Source: an uncultured Lachnospiraceae bacterium
GTDB lineage: Bacteria; Bacillota; Clostridia; Lachnospirales; Lachnospiraceae
DNA length: 64,000 nucleotides
Assembly (NCBI GenBank): GCA_947626915.1
Contig: CANQUA010000006.1
Span: 1 to 64,000 of the forward strand
Direction of reading: 5' to 3'
The position numbers and the translations under genes are program-made. Of this stretch, positions 53,931-62,422 are shown piece after piece. The notes beneath the pieces were generated by a model. That model saw only the letters and a list, made by a program, of their open reading frames with translations, was not told where the DNA came from and made no database searches. Every line of letters starts with the position of its first letter. Position 1 is the stretch's first letter.

Positions 53931-54839
53931 CTATCCTTTCAGCGAGCCCACAAACACGCCTCTCACAAAGTACTTCTGAATGAACGGATAAATACACAGA
54001 ATGGGTGCGGTCGCTACCACAATAACGCAGTATTTCACCAGTTCCCGGTAAGCTTCTACTTCGCTGAGTTCCGCGGATTCGACAACTGCCGTCTGAGAAC
54101 TACTGTTGCTAACCAATATCTCTCTCAGGAAAAGCTGAAGCGGATACATCTCTCGTTTATCCAGCAACACCATCGCATTAAACCAGGAATTCCAATGCCC
54201 TACCAGATAGTAAAGCAAAATAACCGCTAAAACTGGTTTTGAAAGCGGAAGAATCACTTCTTTCAGGATCGTAAATTGTGACCCGCCATCTATGATCGCA
54301 GCTTCTTCCAGATCCCGGGGAACCGACTGAAAGCCTGTTCTCAAAATAATCATATCCCAGGTACCGATCGCCCCCGGCAGGATCATTGCCCAGATGTTGT
54401 TATACAGCTTCAGCTGTCTCATCAGCAAATACCATGGTATCAGACCCCCTCCGAAAAACATGGTAACAATAATGACCATCATCAATACCTTTTTGAACAT
54501 CAGCCCCGAGCGCGACAATGTAAACGCGCCCATAATGGTCATAATCATGTTCAGCGCTGTTCCCAGGACCACATATATAAGTGTATTCCGGTAACCAATC
54601 AGAATGGAACTATCCTTAAAAGTAATCGCATAACCGCGCAAAGTAAAACCTAACGATTTAAATAGAAGCCCCTCATGCGCAATCAAACGTTCCGGATCAC
54701 TGAATGACGCAAATATAATATATAAAATGGGATATAAACACAACAACGTCAAAAAGCCAAGAACTGCATAGTTAATGATGCAGAATATAATATTGGATGG
54801 CGTCCATCTCCCGACACGTCGTATATTTTGTCCTCTCAT
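53931..54839 (-). CDS. Carbohydrate ABC transporter permease, LplC-like
   Basis: Start at ATG 54839 (MRGQNIRRVGRWTPSNIIFC) nine bases after AGGAGG; 302 aa. Six membrane segments, with the inner-membrane signature EEAAIIDGGSQFTILKEVILPLSKPV (EAA loop). The NTNTPG-free N-terminus and FASFSDPERLIAHEGLLF are typical of LplC/YtcP permeases that pair with LplB-type partners for oligosaccharide import. The ATPase is not in the window; such systems often share an MsmK-type ATPase. Thirteen bases after the other permease gene. Confidence 0.93.
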   Translation of the reverse strand: MRGQNIRRVGRWTPSNIIFCIINYAVLGFLTLLCLYPILYIIFASFSDPERLIAHEGLLFKSLGFTLRGYAITFKDSSILIGYRNTLIYVVLGTALNMIMTIMGAFTLSRSGLMFKKVLMMVIIVTMFFGGGLIPWYLLMRQLKLYNNIWAMILPGAIGTWDMIILRTGFQSVPRDLEEAAIIDGGSQFTILKEVILPLSKPVLAVILLYYLVGHWNSWFNAMVLLDKREMYPLQLFLREILVSNSSSQTAVVESAELSEVEAYRELVKYCVIVVATAPILCIYPFIQKYFVRGVFVGSLKG

Positions 54840-54852
54840 TATGTGTACCTCC

Positions 54853-55809
54853 TCAGAATAAGCTCGTCTCGGTAAGTTTCTTTGAAACTTTATTAGAGAT
54901 ATACAGCAGAACAAAATTAATTACGGCACTGGACAGACCCACAGCCGCCGAAAAACTGTAGTTTCCCTGCTGGAGTCCCCGCCGGTAAACATAAGTGGCG
55001 ATCGTATCGGCGGTTTCATACGTCATCGAATTGTATAAAAGAATCGCCTTCTGATAACCGGACGACAGCAGTCCGCCCAAATCCCGGATCAGCAGGATCA
55101 TGATCGTAGGCAGAATCGACGGAATTGTAATATGCCACATTTTCACCAGACGGCCTCCGCCGTCAATCTCTGCCGCTTCATACAGCTGCGGATCCACGGA
55201 AGCCATGGCCGACAGATAGATGATGGAGCCCCATCCTATGCCCTGCCAGATTCCTGATAAAACATAAATGGGCCGGTACATACTCGCATAATTCAAAAGC
55301 GAACTGTGTTCTGTTCCCGTGAAGAAATTTACAATCTGGTTTATAGGACCGCCGGAAGCAACAAACAGACGGATGATGCCGCAGGCCACCACCAACGAAA
55401 CAAAATGCGGCATGTACGTGATCGTCTGCACGGTTCGCTTAAAAGCTGCGTTCCTCACTTCGTTCATCAGAAGCGCCAGGATGATGGGGGCCGGAAAGCC
55501 CAGAACCAAACTCCAGAGATTCAGCATCAGAGTGTTCTTTACAAGCCGGAACAAATAAGGATTGCTGAAAAAATCCACGAAATTTTTAAGACCCACCCAT
55601 TTGCTCCGTGCAAATCCCAGAAGCGGCTTGAAATCCTTGAACGCAATCAATACTCCATACATCGGAAGATAATGAAAGACAATGTACCATATAAGTACCG
55701 GAATAAATACAAAATAAGCAAACCAATTTCTCCTTAGATCTTTCTTAACCCTTGTCCAAAAAGGCTGCTGATACTCCAACAGGACTGTCTGTTTTTTCTT
55801 TTTACTCAA
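54853..55809 (-). CDS. Carbohydrate ABC transporter permease, LplB-like
   Basis: The track begins at ATG 55830, but that codon lies in a strong hairpin with no SD. A TTG at 55809 has GGAG at good spacing (start SKKKKQTVLLEYQQPFWTRV), giving 318 aa. Six membrane segments; LplB features are FHYLPMYGVLIAFKDFKPLLG, LMNEVRNAAFKRTVQTITYMPHFVS and EAAEIDGGGRLVKMWHITIPSILP. It pairs with the downstream permease and the upstream binding protein. Confidence 0.92.
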   Translation of the reverse strand: MSKKKKQTVLLEYQQPFWTRVKKDLRRNWFAYFVFIPVLIWYIVFHYLPMYGVLIAFKDFKPLLGFARSKWVGLKNFVDFFSNPYLFRLVKNTLMLNLWSLVLGFPAPIILALLMNEVRNAAFKRTVQTITYMPHFVSLVVACGIIRLFVASGGPINQIVNFFTGTEHSSLLNYASMYRPIYVLSGIWQGIGWGSIIYLSAMASVDPQLYEAAEIDGGGRLVKMWHITIPSILPTIMILLIRDLGGLLSSGYQKAILLYNSMTYETADTIATYVYRRGLQQGNYSFSAAVGLSSAVINFVLLYISNKVSKKLTETSLF

Positions 55810-55824
55810 CCTGTTCTCCTTTCC

Positions 55825-55861
55825 GCCCATATGCAGAATTCAGAAAGCTCTGCATATGGGC
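55825..55861. promoter_or_regulatory. 13-bp stem-loop between binding-protein and permease genes
   Basis: GCCCATATGCAGA and TCTGCATATGGGC, perfect stem, 11-base loop, no T-run. Likely an mRNA processing or stabilising hairpin that sets the binding protein above the permeases. Confidence 0.7.
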
Positions 55862-55895
55862 GAGTCGCAAATATAAAGCCTAATGAAACAGCTGC

Positions 55896-57716
55896 TTATC
55901 TTGTCAGGAATCTGTCATATGCAGCCTGATATACGGCCACGTATTGATCAACTCCCATTTCCTTAACCGTCTGACGATACTCTTCCGCAGCTGAAACCGG
56001 AAGCTGCCCCATAATAATCTTCATCAAATACTCGCTTTTTGCCGTCTTGATGTTATTCGAAATATCCACAATTGACGCAGACTCTTCAGGTGTCAGAGAA
56101 ACCGGCGGCAATCCCACCCGTTTGCTGTCCCATGTCCAGTCGCCCAGGATTTCATACAGCTGAGGATTTTTGGTCCCTGTCGGGCTGCTGTCTACCTCCC
56201 AATACGCGCCCGTAAACCAGTGCAGCCTGTACTTTGACAAAGAATAGTTTCCACCGTTTTGCACAATCTCCTCATCTGTATACACCAGACTATCATCCGG
56301 ATAATACGGCTTTCCATTCTCATCGATCAGATGTATATCCCCATAGGAACCCAAACCATAAAGCTCCCAGCCTTTTTTGGAATAGCCGAAATCCAAAAAT
56401 GCCAGCGCTGCTTCGATATTATCGCACTGTGTTGTAATGGATGTATAAGTGCCCGTAGACACCCAGTTCGGATAATAGTCAACTGCCGTCTGATCTCCTT
56501 TATTCAACACGGGATAAGGAGCGGCAATGACATCTTTGCCAATCTCGCCTTTCACTGCCTTTGCAATCGTAGACGGTGAATTATGAATAACCGCGCTTCC
56601 GTCTGCAGAGGTTATCAAAGAGGTTCTGTGCGTTGAATCGCCGGTTGCAAAATCCTGATCGATCAGCCCTTCTTTATACCATTGGCTCATCGTCTCCAGG
56701 TAGCCTTCCAACCCCTCCTGTATCGGGCCATACGCTATTTTGTTGTTATCGTCTACAAAAAGGCCGCTGTAAACACCGTAGGCGCTTGCAAAGCAAGAAA
56801 AACCATTGCTGATAAAACCATCTGAACAGGCAAACGTAAGAGGCGCGCTGTAGCCGGCATTTTTACAATCTGTCAGGAAGTCATGCCACTCGTCAATCGT
56901 TTCAGGGACTTCTGTCCATCCGGTCCTTTCCATTGCCTCCTCTCTAATGCATAAGCCATAAGGAACTCCTGCAACTCCCGTATTCAGTACACTGATCGCC
57001 AGCCGCTGGTGCTCGTCGTTTACCGATTCAACCTTCATGGCCTCGCTGTTAGCACTGTCATTAAGAAATTTCATGTAATTCGGCAGATACTGCTCATACT
57101 CTGCCAGGTCTATGATCAAACCATCCTCGTAGGCCGCAGGCAGCCCTCCCGTGTAATAAGTATTATACCTCATGATAATATCCGGCAGCTCGCCGCCGCT
57201 GATCATGAGATTAAATTCTGTTGCTTCTTCACCCACTGTAGGCGTGATGAAATTCAGCTTGATCCCCGTCAGCTCTGATACCTGCTTAAATACAGGATGC
57301 TGGCTTAAATCCGGATAAATGTCAGCTGTACCATACAAACTTGGCATCCAGATGTCCAGCGTCACCCCGTCGAATCGTCCGTCGTAAGCCGAATAATCGC
57401 TCCCCAGCCCATAAAAGTCCCCAAGATACGAATCGTCCAGCGTCGTGTTTACCAGGGCGATCTCCTCCGCTGACGGATTTGTATTGCCGCGGATACGGGC
57501 AGCCAGATCGGATTCCGCCGCCTGTGTCTCTTCGGATGCAGCCGTCCCCGCAGCAGCCGTCGTGGCAGCCGCTGTCGTCGCAGCTGCGGTCGTCGCCGCT
57601 GTCGTCGCGGCTGTTGTAGAATTTCCGCCGCTGCCGCCGCACCCCCCCAGAAGAGAGGCGGCCAAAATCGCAGCCGCAGTTCCAGCCAGCCATTGTTTTC
57701 TCTGTTTCTTCATCAT
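55896..57716 (-). CDS. Extracellular solute-binding lipoprotein (LplA/YtcQ-like)
   Basis: Start at ATG 57716 (MMKKQRKQWLAGTAAAILAA), after AGGAGGAGG; 606 aa. Lipoprotein signal with LGGC, then a Thr/Ala low-complexity tether (STTAATTAATTAAATTAAAT). The two-lobed family 1 binding protein follows, of the large LplA type (~550 residues) that imports oligosaccharides (GVTLDIWMPSLYGTADIYPD; SADGSAVIHNSPSTIAKAVKG). Its gene precedes the two permeases, with a hairpin between. Confidence 0.92.
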   Translation of the reverse strand: MMKKQRKQWLAGTAAAILAASLLGGCGGSGGNSTTAATTAATTAAATTAAATTAAAGTAASEETQAAESDLAARIRGNTNPSAEEIALVNTTLDDSYLGDFYGLGSDYSAYDGRFDGVTLDIWMPSLYGTADIYPDLSQHPVFKQVSELTGIKLNFITPTVGEEATEFNLMISGGELPDIIMRYNTYYTGGLPAAYEDGLIIDLAEYEQYLPNYMKFLNDSANSEAMKVESVNDEHQRLAISVLNTGVAGVPYGLCIREEAMERTGWTEVPETIDEWHDFLTDCKNAGYSAPLTFACSDGFISNGFSCFASAYGVYSGLFVDDNNKIAYGPIQEGLEGYLETMSQWYKEGLIDQDFATGDSTHRTSLITSADGSAVIHNSPSTIAKAVKGEIGKDVIAAPYPVLNKGDQTAVDYYPNWVSTGTYTSITTQCDNIEAALAFLDFGYSKKGWELYGLGSYGDIHLIDENGKPYYPDDSLVYTDEEIVQNGGNYSLSKYRLHWFTGAYWEVDSSPTGTKNPQLYEILGDWTWDSKRVGLPPVSLTPEESASIVDISNNIKTAKSEYLMKIIMGQLPVSAAEEYRQTVKEMGVDQYVAVYQAAYDRFLTR

Positions 57717-57867
57717 TTTTCCTCCTCCTGAATAAAATAAATAGTTCCTGTATCTGATTCCCTGCGGGAAAATCATTCTGACATTCTTTTTTATATGCGG
57801 TCCTTATGCCCGCCGATGGACGGACCTGTTTACGCTGTTCCCGCGTCTCTGCCTGACCGGAAAACGA

Positions 57868-58857
57868 TTATGCAGCACCTACGCGCAAAACCACCTTGCC
57901 CACATTCTCCCCCCGTTTCAGGATCTCATGGGCCGCCTCCGCCTCCGTAATCGGCAGCACCCGATAGATGGTCGGACGTATCTCACCGCTCTCCACCTTC
58001 GGCCACACATCTTCAACCAGCTTCGCCAGAATCTGCGCTTTGACGGAAGGTGTGCGGGAACGCAGGGTACTCCCGATGATCCGGATATTTTTCACGTAAA
58101 TATTTTTCAAATCGATCTTTGTTTCCTGTCCGGCCAATGCCGCGATCATGATCCAACGGGCCCCGTACCTGACATAGGGAAGGCACCGGCCCATCATCTC
58201 TCCGCCCAGGCAGTCGATTGCCACATCCACAGGGCGGCCTTTTTCTTCTTCCGCCTTCAGAACCTCCGCGATATCTCTGGCGGAGGTATTGACAACCAGA
58301 TCCGCTTTCAGATGGCGGATGGACGCCGCGATCTCATCCGAGAGCACCGTCGTGATCACCCGTATGCCAAAGGCTTTCGCCATCGGAATGATCACGCTGG
58401 CCAGACCGCTGGCGCCGGCGTTCATCAGAAGCGTGTCCCCCGGCCGGATCCGCCCTTCCATAAATAAATTCAAATACGCCGTGGCAAAGGCTTCCGGCAT
58501 GGCCGCAGCCTCGATCATTGTACAGTTTCGGGGAACCGGCATCAACATATCGTACCGTACGTTCACGTACTGGGCATATCCGCCTCCTCCGAGCAGGGCG
58601 CAGACCTTATCCCCGATCTTCCAGCCGGATTCCGCAGGTACATCGTTTCCGATCTGTACGATGGTTCCGGCTATTTCCAGCCCCATCCATTCCGGACATC
58701 CGGGAGGCGGAGGATAATCGCCGTCCCTCTGCATCAGATCCGCCCGGTTAAGAGCCGCCGCTTCTATTTTTACCAGTACATCCTCCGCCCCGGTTACCGG
58801 GTCCGGCACCTCACTCCATAAAAGTTCTTTATTCTTTCCAATCAGTATTGCTTTCAC
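57868..58857 (-). CDS. MDR-family NAD(P)H:quinone oxidoreductase (PIG3-like)
   Basis: 329 aa. Medium-chain dehydrogenase fold without the structural or catalytic zinc cysteines: AAALNRADLMQRDGDYPPPPG, GDKVCALLGGGGYAQYV, the nucleotide site NAGASGLASVIIPMAKAFG and KKIDL-like KIDLKNIYVKNIRIIGSTLRSR. The PIG3/quinone-reductase branch reduces quinones or enones with NADPH. In this operon it may reduce an unsaturated intermediate made by the dehydratase-like enzyme upstream (inference). 36 bases after the dehydroquinase-like gene. Confidence 0.88.
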   Translation of the reverse strand: MKAILIGKNKELLWSEVPDPVTGAEDVLVKIEAAALNRADLMQRDGDYPPPPGCPEWMGLEIAGTIVQIGNDVPAESGWKIGDKVCALLGGGGYAQYVNVRYDMLMPVPRNCTMIEAAAMPEAFATAYLNLFMEGRIRPGDTLLMNAGASGLASVIIPMAKAFGIRVITTVLSDEIAASIRHLKADLVVNTSARDIAEVLKAEEEKGRPVDVAIDCLGGEMMGRCLPYVRYGARWIMIAALAGQETKIDLKNIYVKNIRIIGSTLRSRTPSVKAQILAKLVEDVWPKVESGEIRPTIYRVLPITEAEAAHEILKRGENVGKVVLRVGAA

Positions 58858-58893
58858 TTTTTTCCCCTTTTCCGGTTACCCTAAAACTTCCTC

Positions 58894-59664
58894 TCACGCC
58901 ATATGATCCCTCATAATTTTCAAAGCCTTAAGGTTCGGCTGTTCCTTGGAATCCCCCGGCCCGTAATGCTGCACGCAGAGATACATACAGACTCCCAGTT
59001 CCGGGCCGATCTGCCTCAGCAGCCGGCAGTATGGGCCATTCGCCAGAAGCAGATAATGGATATCCAGCTCCTGCTTCAGGCGATAGGCCATGTGCAGATT
59101 CTGCATCAGCTGCTCTTCCGTCTGGGCGTGATTGACGATTTTCGCAATATCCGCTCCCCTGGCCTGATGCTCTTTTGCGGTTGCAACCACCTGTTCCTCG
59201 TCAAAATAGGCGCGGATATGAGAGGACATCAGCACCTCTCCCCCGCTGTCATGAATCCTGGCGATCAGAGCCTTCTGCTTTTTCACTGCCTCCGGATCAT
59301 AAGTCATGTCGTGCGCGTCCTGATGATACAAATCTCCCATAACGTCGCAGAGCGCGGCCCCTGCTTCCAGCCCCATCAAAAGATATTCGACGCATTCTTC
59401 ATCCGTATAGCCTCTGCTGGCCATGCCGCGGTAGCTGGTGATGTAAATCGGCCGGTTATCGCAGTAGGAAAATATCTTTTTCAACGTATCCGGCGTTCTG
59501 TATTCACGCTTCAGATACTCCAGCTGGAAGCCAAACGCTTCCGCGCCGTCATAGAGAGAATTCATGATTAAATTAATGCATTCCTCCGGCGTTTCCCTCA
59601 GAATCATAGAGGTCAGAAGCGGTTTCTGATACGTGAGGAATGTCGGTTTCATGGCTGGTCTCAT
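58894..59664 (-). CDS. Type I 3-dehydroquinate dehydratase-like enzyme
   Basis: Start at ATG 59664 (MRPAMKPTFLTYQKPLLTSM) with GAGGGG upstream; 256 aa, TIM barrel. The residues expected of a type I dehydroquinase appear in order: Glu in GFQLEYLK, Arg in YITSYRGMASRG, His in LMSSHIRAYF, the Schiff-base Lys in ADIAKIVNHAQTEEQ and Arg in GPYCRLLRQIGPELG. Homology is distant, and the gene sits in a sugar-uptake operon rather than with shikimate genes, so it probably dehydrates a different keto-cyclitol or aldol-type substrate. Confidence 0.75.
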   Translation of the reverse strand: MRPAMKPTFLTYQKPLLTSMILRETPEECINLIMNSLYDGAEAFGFQLEYLKREYRTPDTLKKIFSYCDNRPIYITSYRGMASRGYTDEECVEYLLMGLEAGAALCDVMGDLYHQDAHDMTYDPEAVKKQKALIARIHDSGGEVLMSSHIRAYFDEEQVVATAKEHQARGADIAKIVNHAQTEEQLMQNLHMAYRLKQELDIHYLLLANGPYCRLLRQIGPELGVCMYLCVQHYGPGDSKEQPNLKALKIMRDHMA

Positions 59665-59718
59665 ACTTGATCCCCTCTTTCCGTTCATGTTCTGTCTCTG
59701 GCCAGCAAGTGCCCTCTG

Positions 59719-60441
59719 TCACATCTGTTTTCTGAGTCCGTCGATCTGGTAATTCTGCCCGGCGATATAGGAAGCGTCGTCGCTGGCCAGGAAACAAATC
59801 AGCTGTGCGCATTCCTCATACAGGCCGGAGCGTCCCATAAAGGATAGTCCCGGATTGGCCGTTTCTACCGCGTCGATGCTTCCCGGCGATACCGCGTTGA
59901 CATATACGCCACGGCCCGTTACTTCTTTCGCCAGCGCCTTGGTAAACGAAACAATCGCTCCTTTTGTCATGGAATAATCTACCATGTACGCCTTGCCGTA
60001 TACAGCCACAACGGAAGCCAGATTGACGATCTTCCCGTAACCGTTTTCCAGCATATGTCCCAGCACTGCCCGCGTAAAATAGAGCGTTCCCAGAATATTA
60101 ACGTCTATCTTTTTCTTCCAGGTGCTGCTCTGTGAATTCTCAAACAGGCCCCAGCCCTCCCGGAAAATTCCGGCGTTATTGATCAGGATTTCTACTTTTC
60201 CAAACCGGGCCACGGCGAACTCCGCCGCCTGCTTTACTCTCTCTTCATCGCTTACGTCACATTCAAATGTGAGAACTTTCGGCGAAAGTCCGCCCAGCGA
60301 TTCTTTCGCTTTTTCCAGCGCTTCGGCGTTGACGTCCGCCATCAATACTTCCGCCCCGTTTTCCGCCAGAAGCCTGACCGTCGCCAGGCCGATCCCTCTC
60401 GCCGCTCCGGTTACAATCGCATGTTTTCCCGTAAAATCCAT
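59719..60441 (-). CDS. Short-chain dehydrogenase/reductase
   Basis: 240 aa. Classical SDR: TGAARGIGLATVRLLAENG cofactor loop with Asp after strand 2 (LMADVNAEAL, suggesting NAD), LINNAGIF, catalytic Ser in NLASVVAVYG, YSMTKG with Tyr and Lys, and a C-terminal CFLASDDASYIAGQNYQIDG. Interconverts an alcohol and ketone; in context it may oxidise a ring or sugar hydroxyl to give the ketone needed by the dehydroquinase-like enzyme next door (inference). Confidence 0.93.
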   Translation of the reverse strand: MDFTGKHAIVTGAARGIGLATVRLLAENGAEVLMADVNAEALEKAKESLGGLSPKVLTFECDVSDEERVKQAAEFAVARFGKVEILINNAGIFREGWGLFENSQSSTWKKKIDVNILGTLYFTRAVLGHMLENGYGKIVNLASVVAVYGKAYMVDYSMTKGAIVSFTKALAKEVTGRGVYVNAVSPGSIDAVETANPGLSFMGRSGLYEECAQLICFLASDDASYIAGQNYQIDGLRKQM

Positions 60442-60556
60442 ATCCGTCGTCCTCCTTCGTTTTCACCAAATATCGAATATCCTGCCTGTTCGGGCATCCC
60501 TCCGCCGTTTCGTTTTCGCCGCCGCGGTTCCGTTCCCGGCTGCCGCAGGCGCCGGC

Positions 60557-61225
60557 CTAAAGAATCCTGAGTACCCCATTCCTCCCCGGCAGCACCTCCG
60601 GGTCATGGCAGAGCAGCACCTCGTACTTCGCATCGCGGTACTTCCTGATAAATTCTTCGCTCTTTTCCGGGTCGCAGGACCTGCCGGTTGGGATCTGCTT
60701 TTCCAGGCAAGCTCTCAGATAGCACTCGTCCCCGGCGACGACGAAGGTTTTGTCCCCGGCTTCGATCTCGACGACGCAGGAACCTTTCGAATGTCCGCCG
60801 ATCCGCAGCATCCGGACGCCATCGTCCAGAACGCGCTCCCGCTCAAAACAGTCCGCCCTGAAATCATCCGGAATATAGCGTTTCCCTGCTTTCCATTCCT
60901 CTTCCTGAATATGTATAATCGCGTTTTTAAAGTATCTGACCGCTTCGATGTGGTCGTGATGGGCATGGGTAACCGCCACGTCGGTCACGTCCTCCGGAGC
61001 ATAGCCGCATTCCGCAAGCGGCAGAAGGGGACTACAGAAATTGCGCATGTCAAATCCCGGCATCGTCTCGCAGCCCGCGTCCGCCAGGATCACCCGGCTC
61101 CCCGTCTCGATCAGATAAATGATAAATGAAATATTTGCAGTTTTTTCCTTGCTTTCTCCGCGAAATACCCAGGAAAGCGGCAGCACGGATTCCGCATATT
61201 TCAGGGCTGTAATCCGGATTTTCAA
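60557..61225 (-). CDS. Metallo-beta-lactamase-fold hydrolase (lactonase-like)
   Basis: 222 aa. Metal motif VTHAHHDHIEA (HxHxDH), then GGHSKGSCVVEIEAG (His), VVAGDECYLRAC (Asp) and LLCHDPEVLPG (His). The set resembles N-acyl-homoserine lactonase/GumP-type enzymes, which open lactones; an ester or lactone substrate is likely. It is the first gene of the leftward catabolic operon and diverges from the AraC regulator, 234 bases away. SD AAAGGAGGAAG precedes the ATG. Confidence 0.88.
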   Translation of the reverse strand: MKIRITALKYAESVLPLSWVFRGESKEKTANISFIIYLIETGSRVILADAGCETMPGFDMRNFCSPLLPLAECGYAPEDVTDVAVTHAHHDHIEAVRYFKNAIIHIQEEEWKAGKRYIPDDFRADCFERERVLDDGVRMLRIGGHSKGSCVVEIEAGDKTFVVAGDECYLRACLEKQIPTGRSCDPEKSEEFIRKYRDAKYEVLLCHDPEVLPGRNGVLRIL

Positions 61226-61459
61226 AGCTTTGCTTCCTCCTTTCCGGCCTGTAATTTTCCGCCCGGAGCACTTGAAACCACAGGCAAATTATGCTATATT
61301 GGTAACAGAAATAATTGTGGCGCTAAAGTGGAATAATTTGGAAAGATTCATTCAGGAGCGCCAAAACATTTCTTTTTTCGTAATTTATTATACTCTTTCC
61401 ACGATTGCTTCGTACATATATAAAACAGCAAATAACATGTAAAAAAGGGGAAATCCATT

Positions 61460-62275
61460 ATGTCCATTTATCTTGATCTGGCGGCCCGCCATTCCATTGT
61501 TGCGGCAAACGCCCATTATTACAAAATTCCGACTGCTGAACGCTATATCGACCGCACGCTCCAGTTCCATGATTTCATCTATCTGATCGACGGAAACTGG
61601 GCGATCACGGAAAACGACCACGAATATGTACTGAACAGCGGGGACGTGCTCCTTCTGACCGCGGGCAATCACCATTACACCCGCCTCCCCTGTATGGCAG
61701 GGACGAAAACCTTCTGCATCCACGTCACCTGTCTGCCGGGAGACCGGCCCGGCTGTCCCACGAGCCTCAAGCTGCCGACCCTGATGCGCATGCAGGGGCG
61801 GCAGAACCCCAAATATTATTTTGAAGAGATCGTTTCCGTTTACTGGTCGTCGTCCTCCTACAAAACGGAACGTCTGTCCGCCCTCTGCGAACTTCTGATC
61901 CTGGAGCTGGCCAATGAACAATCCCAGCAGTCCTCCTCGCCGGATAATCTGATCCTGATCGCCAATTCGGCCATCGAGATTTTGACCGCTTCGCCCCACC
62001 GGCGCTTCCAGACCCAGGAGATGGCCCAGCTTTTGTTTATCAGTGAAAAGACGCTGAACAACGCCATGCGGAAAAAGACAGGCATGCCTTTCTACGCCTA
62101 CGAGAAAAACCTGAAGCTGGAAATGATCGCGCTCCAGCTGGAAATGGAACCGCTGATCAGCGTGCAGGAACTGGCGATCGCGTTCGGTTTCTGCGACCAG
62201 TTCCATCTGAGCAAAGCGTTTAAGCAAAAATACGGCATATCGCCGGCGCAGTTCCGCCAGGCAAAGCTCGCTTAA
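61460..62275 (+). CDS. AraC-family transcriptional regulator
   Basis: 271 aa. N-terminal cupin-like sensing domain (RTLQFHDFIYLIDGNWAITENDHEYVLNSGDVLLL), then a C-terminal pair of helix-turn-helices (FQTQEMAQLLFISEKTLNNAMRKKTG; ISVQELAIAFGFCDQFHLSKAFKQKYGISPAQFRQ). It is transcribed away from the 14-kb leftward locus and is the natural activator of it. No obvious -35 exists for the leftward promoter, as expected for an activator-dependent start. Ends at a strong hairpin. Confidence 0.92.
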   Translation: MSIYLDLAARHSIVAANAHYYKIPTAERYIDRTLQFHDFIYLIDGNWAITENDHEYVLNSGDVLLLTAGNHHYTRLPCMAGTKTFCIHVTCLPGDRPGCPTSLKLPTLMRMQGRQNPKYYFEEIVSVYWSSSSYKTERLSALCELLILELANEQSQQSSSPDNLILIANSAIEILTASPHRRFQTQEMAQLLFISEKTLNNAMRKKTGMPFYAYEKNLKLEMIALQLEMEPLISVQELAIAFGFCDQFHLSKAFKQKYGISPAQFRQAKLA

Positions 62276-62295
62276 CCTCCGTTTGTTCCGCAAAA

Positions 62296-62353
62296 AAAGG
62301 ACGCTGTAAAATCCACCTGCCGCTCCACGGAAGGCAATTTTACAGCGTCCTTT
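62296..62353 (+). terminator. Terminator of the AraC gene
   Basis: Perfect 17-bp stem AAAGGACGCTGTAAAAT/ATTTTACAGCGTCCTTT around a 24-base loop, 20 bases after the stop. The T-run is short. Confidence 0.75.
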
Positions 62354-62422
62354 CCGGATTCGCCGTCATGGATTCTCTTTTTCCGTCATATGTATCACCA
62401 AACCCTCTTCATGAGGCTCTCT

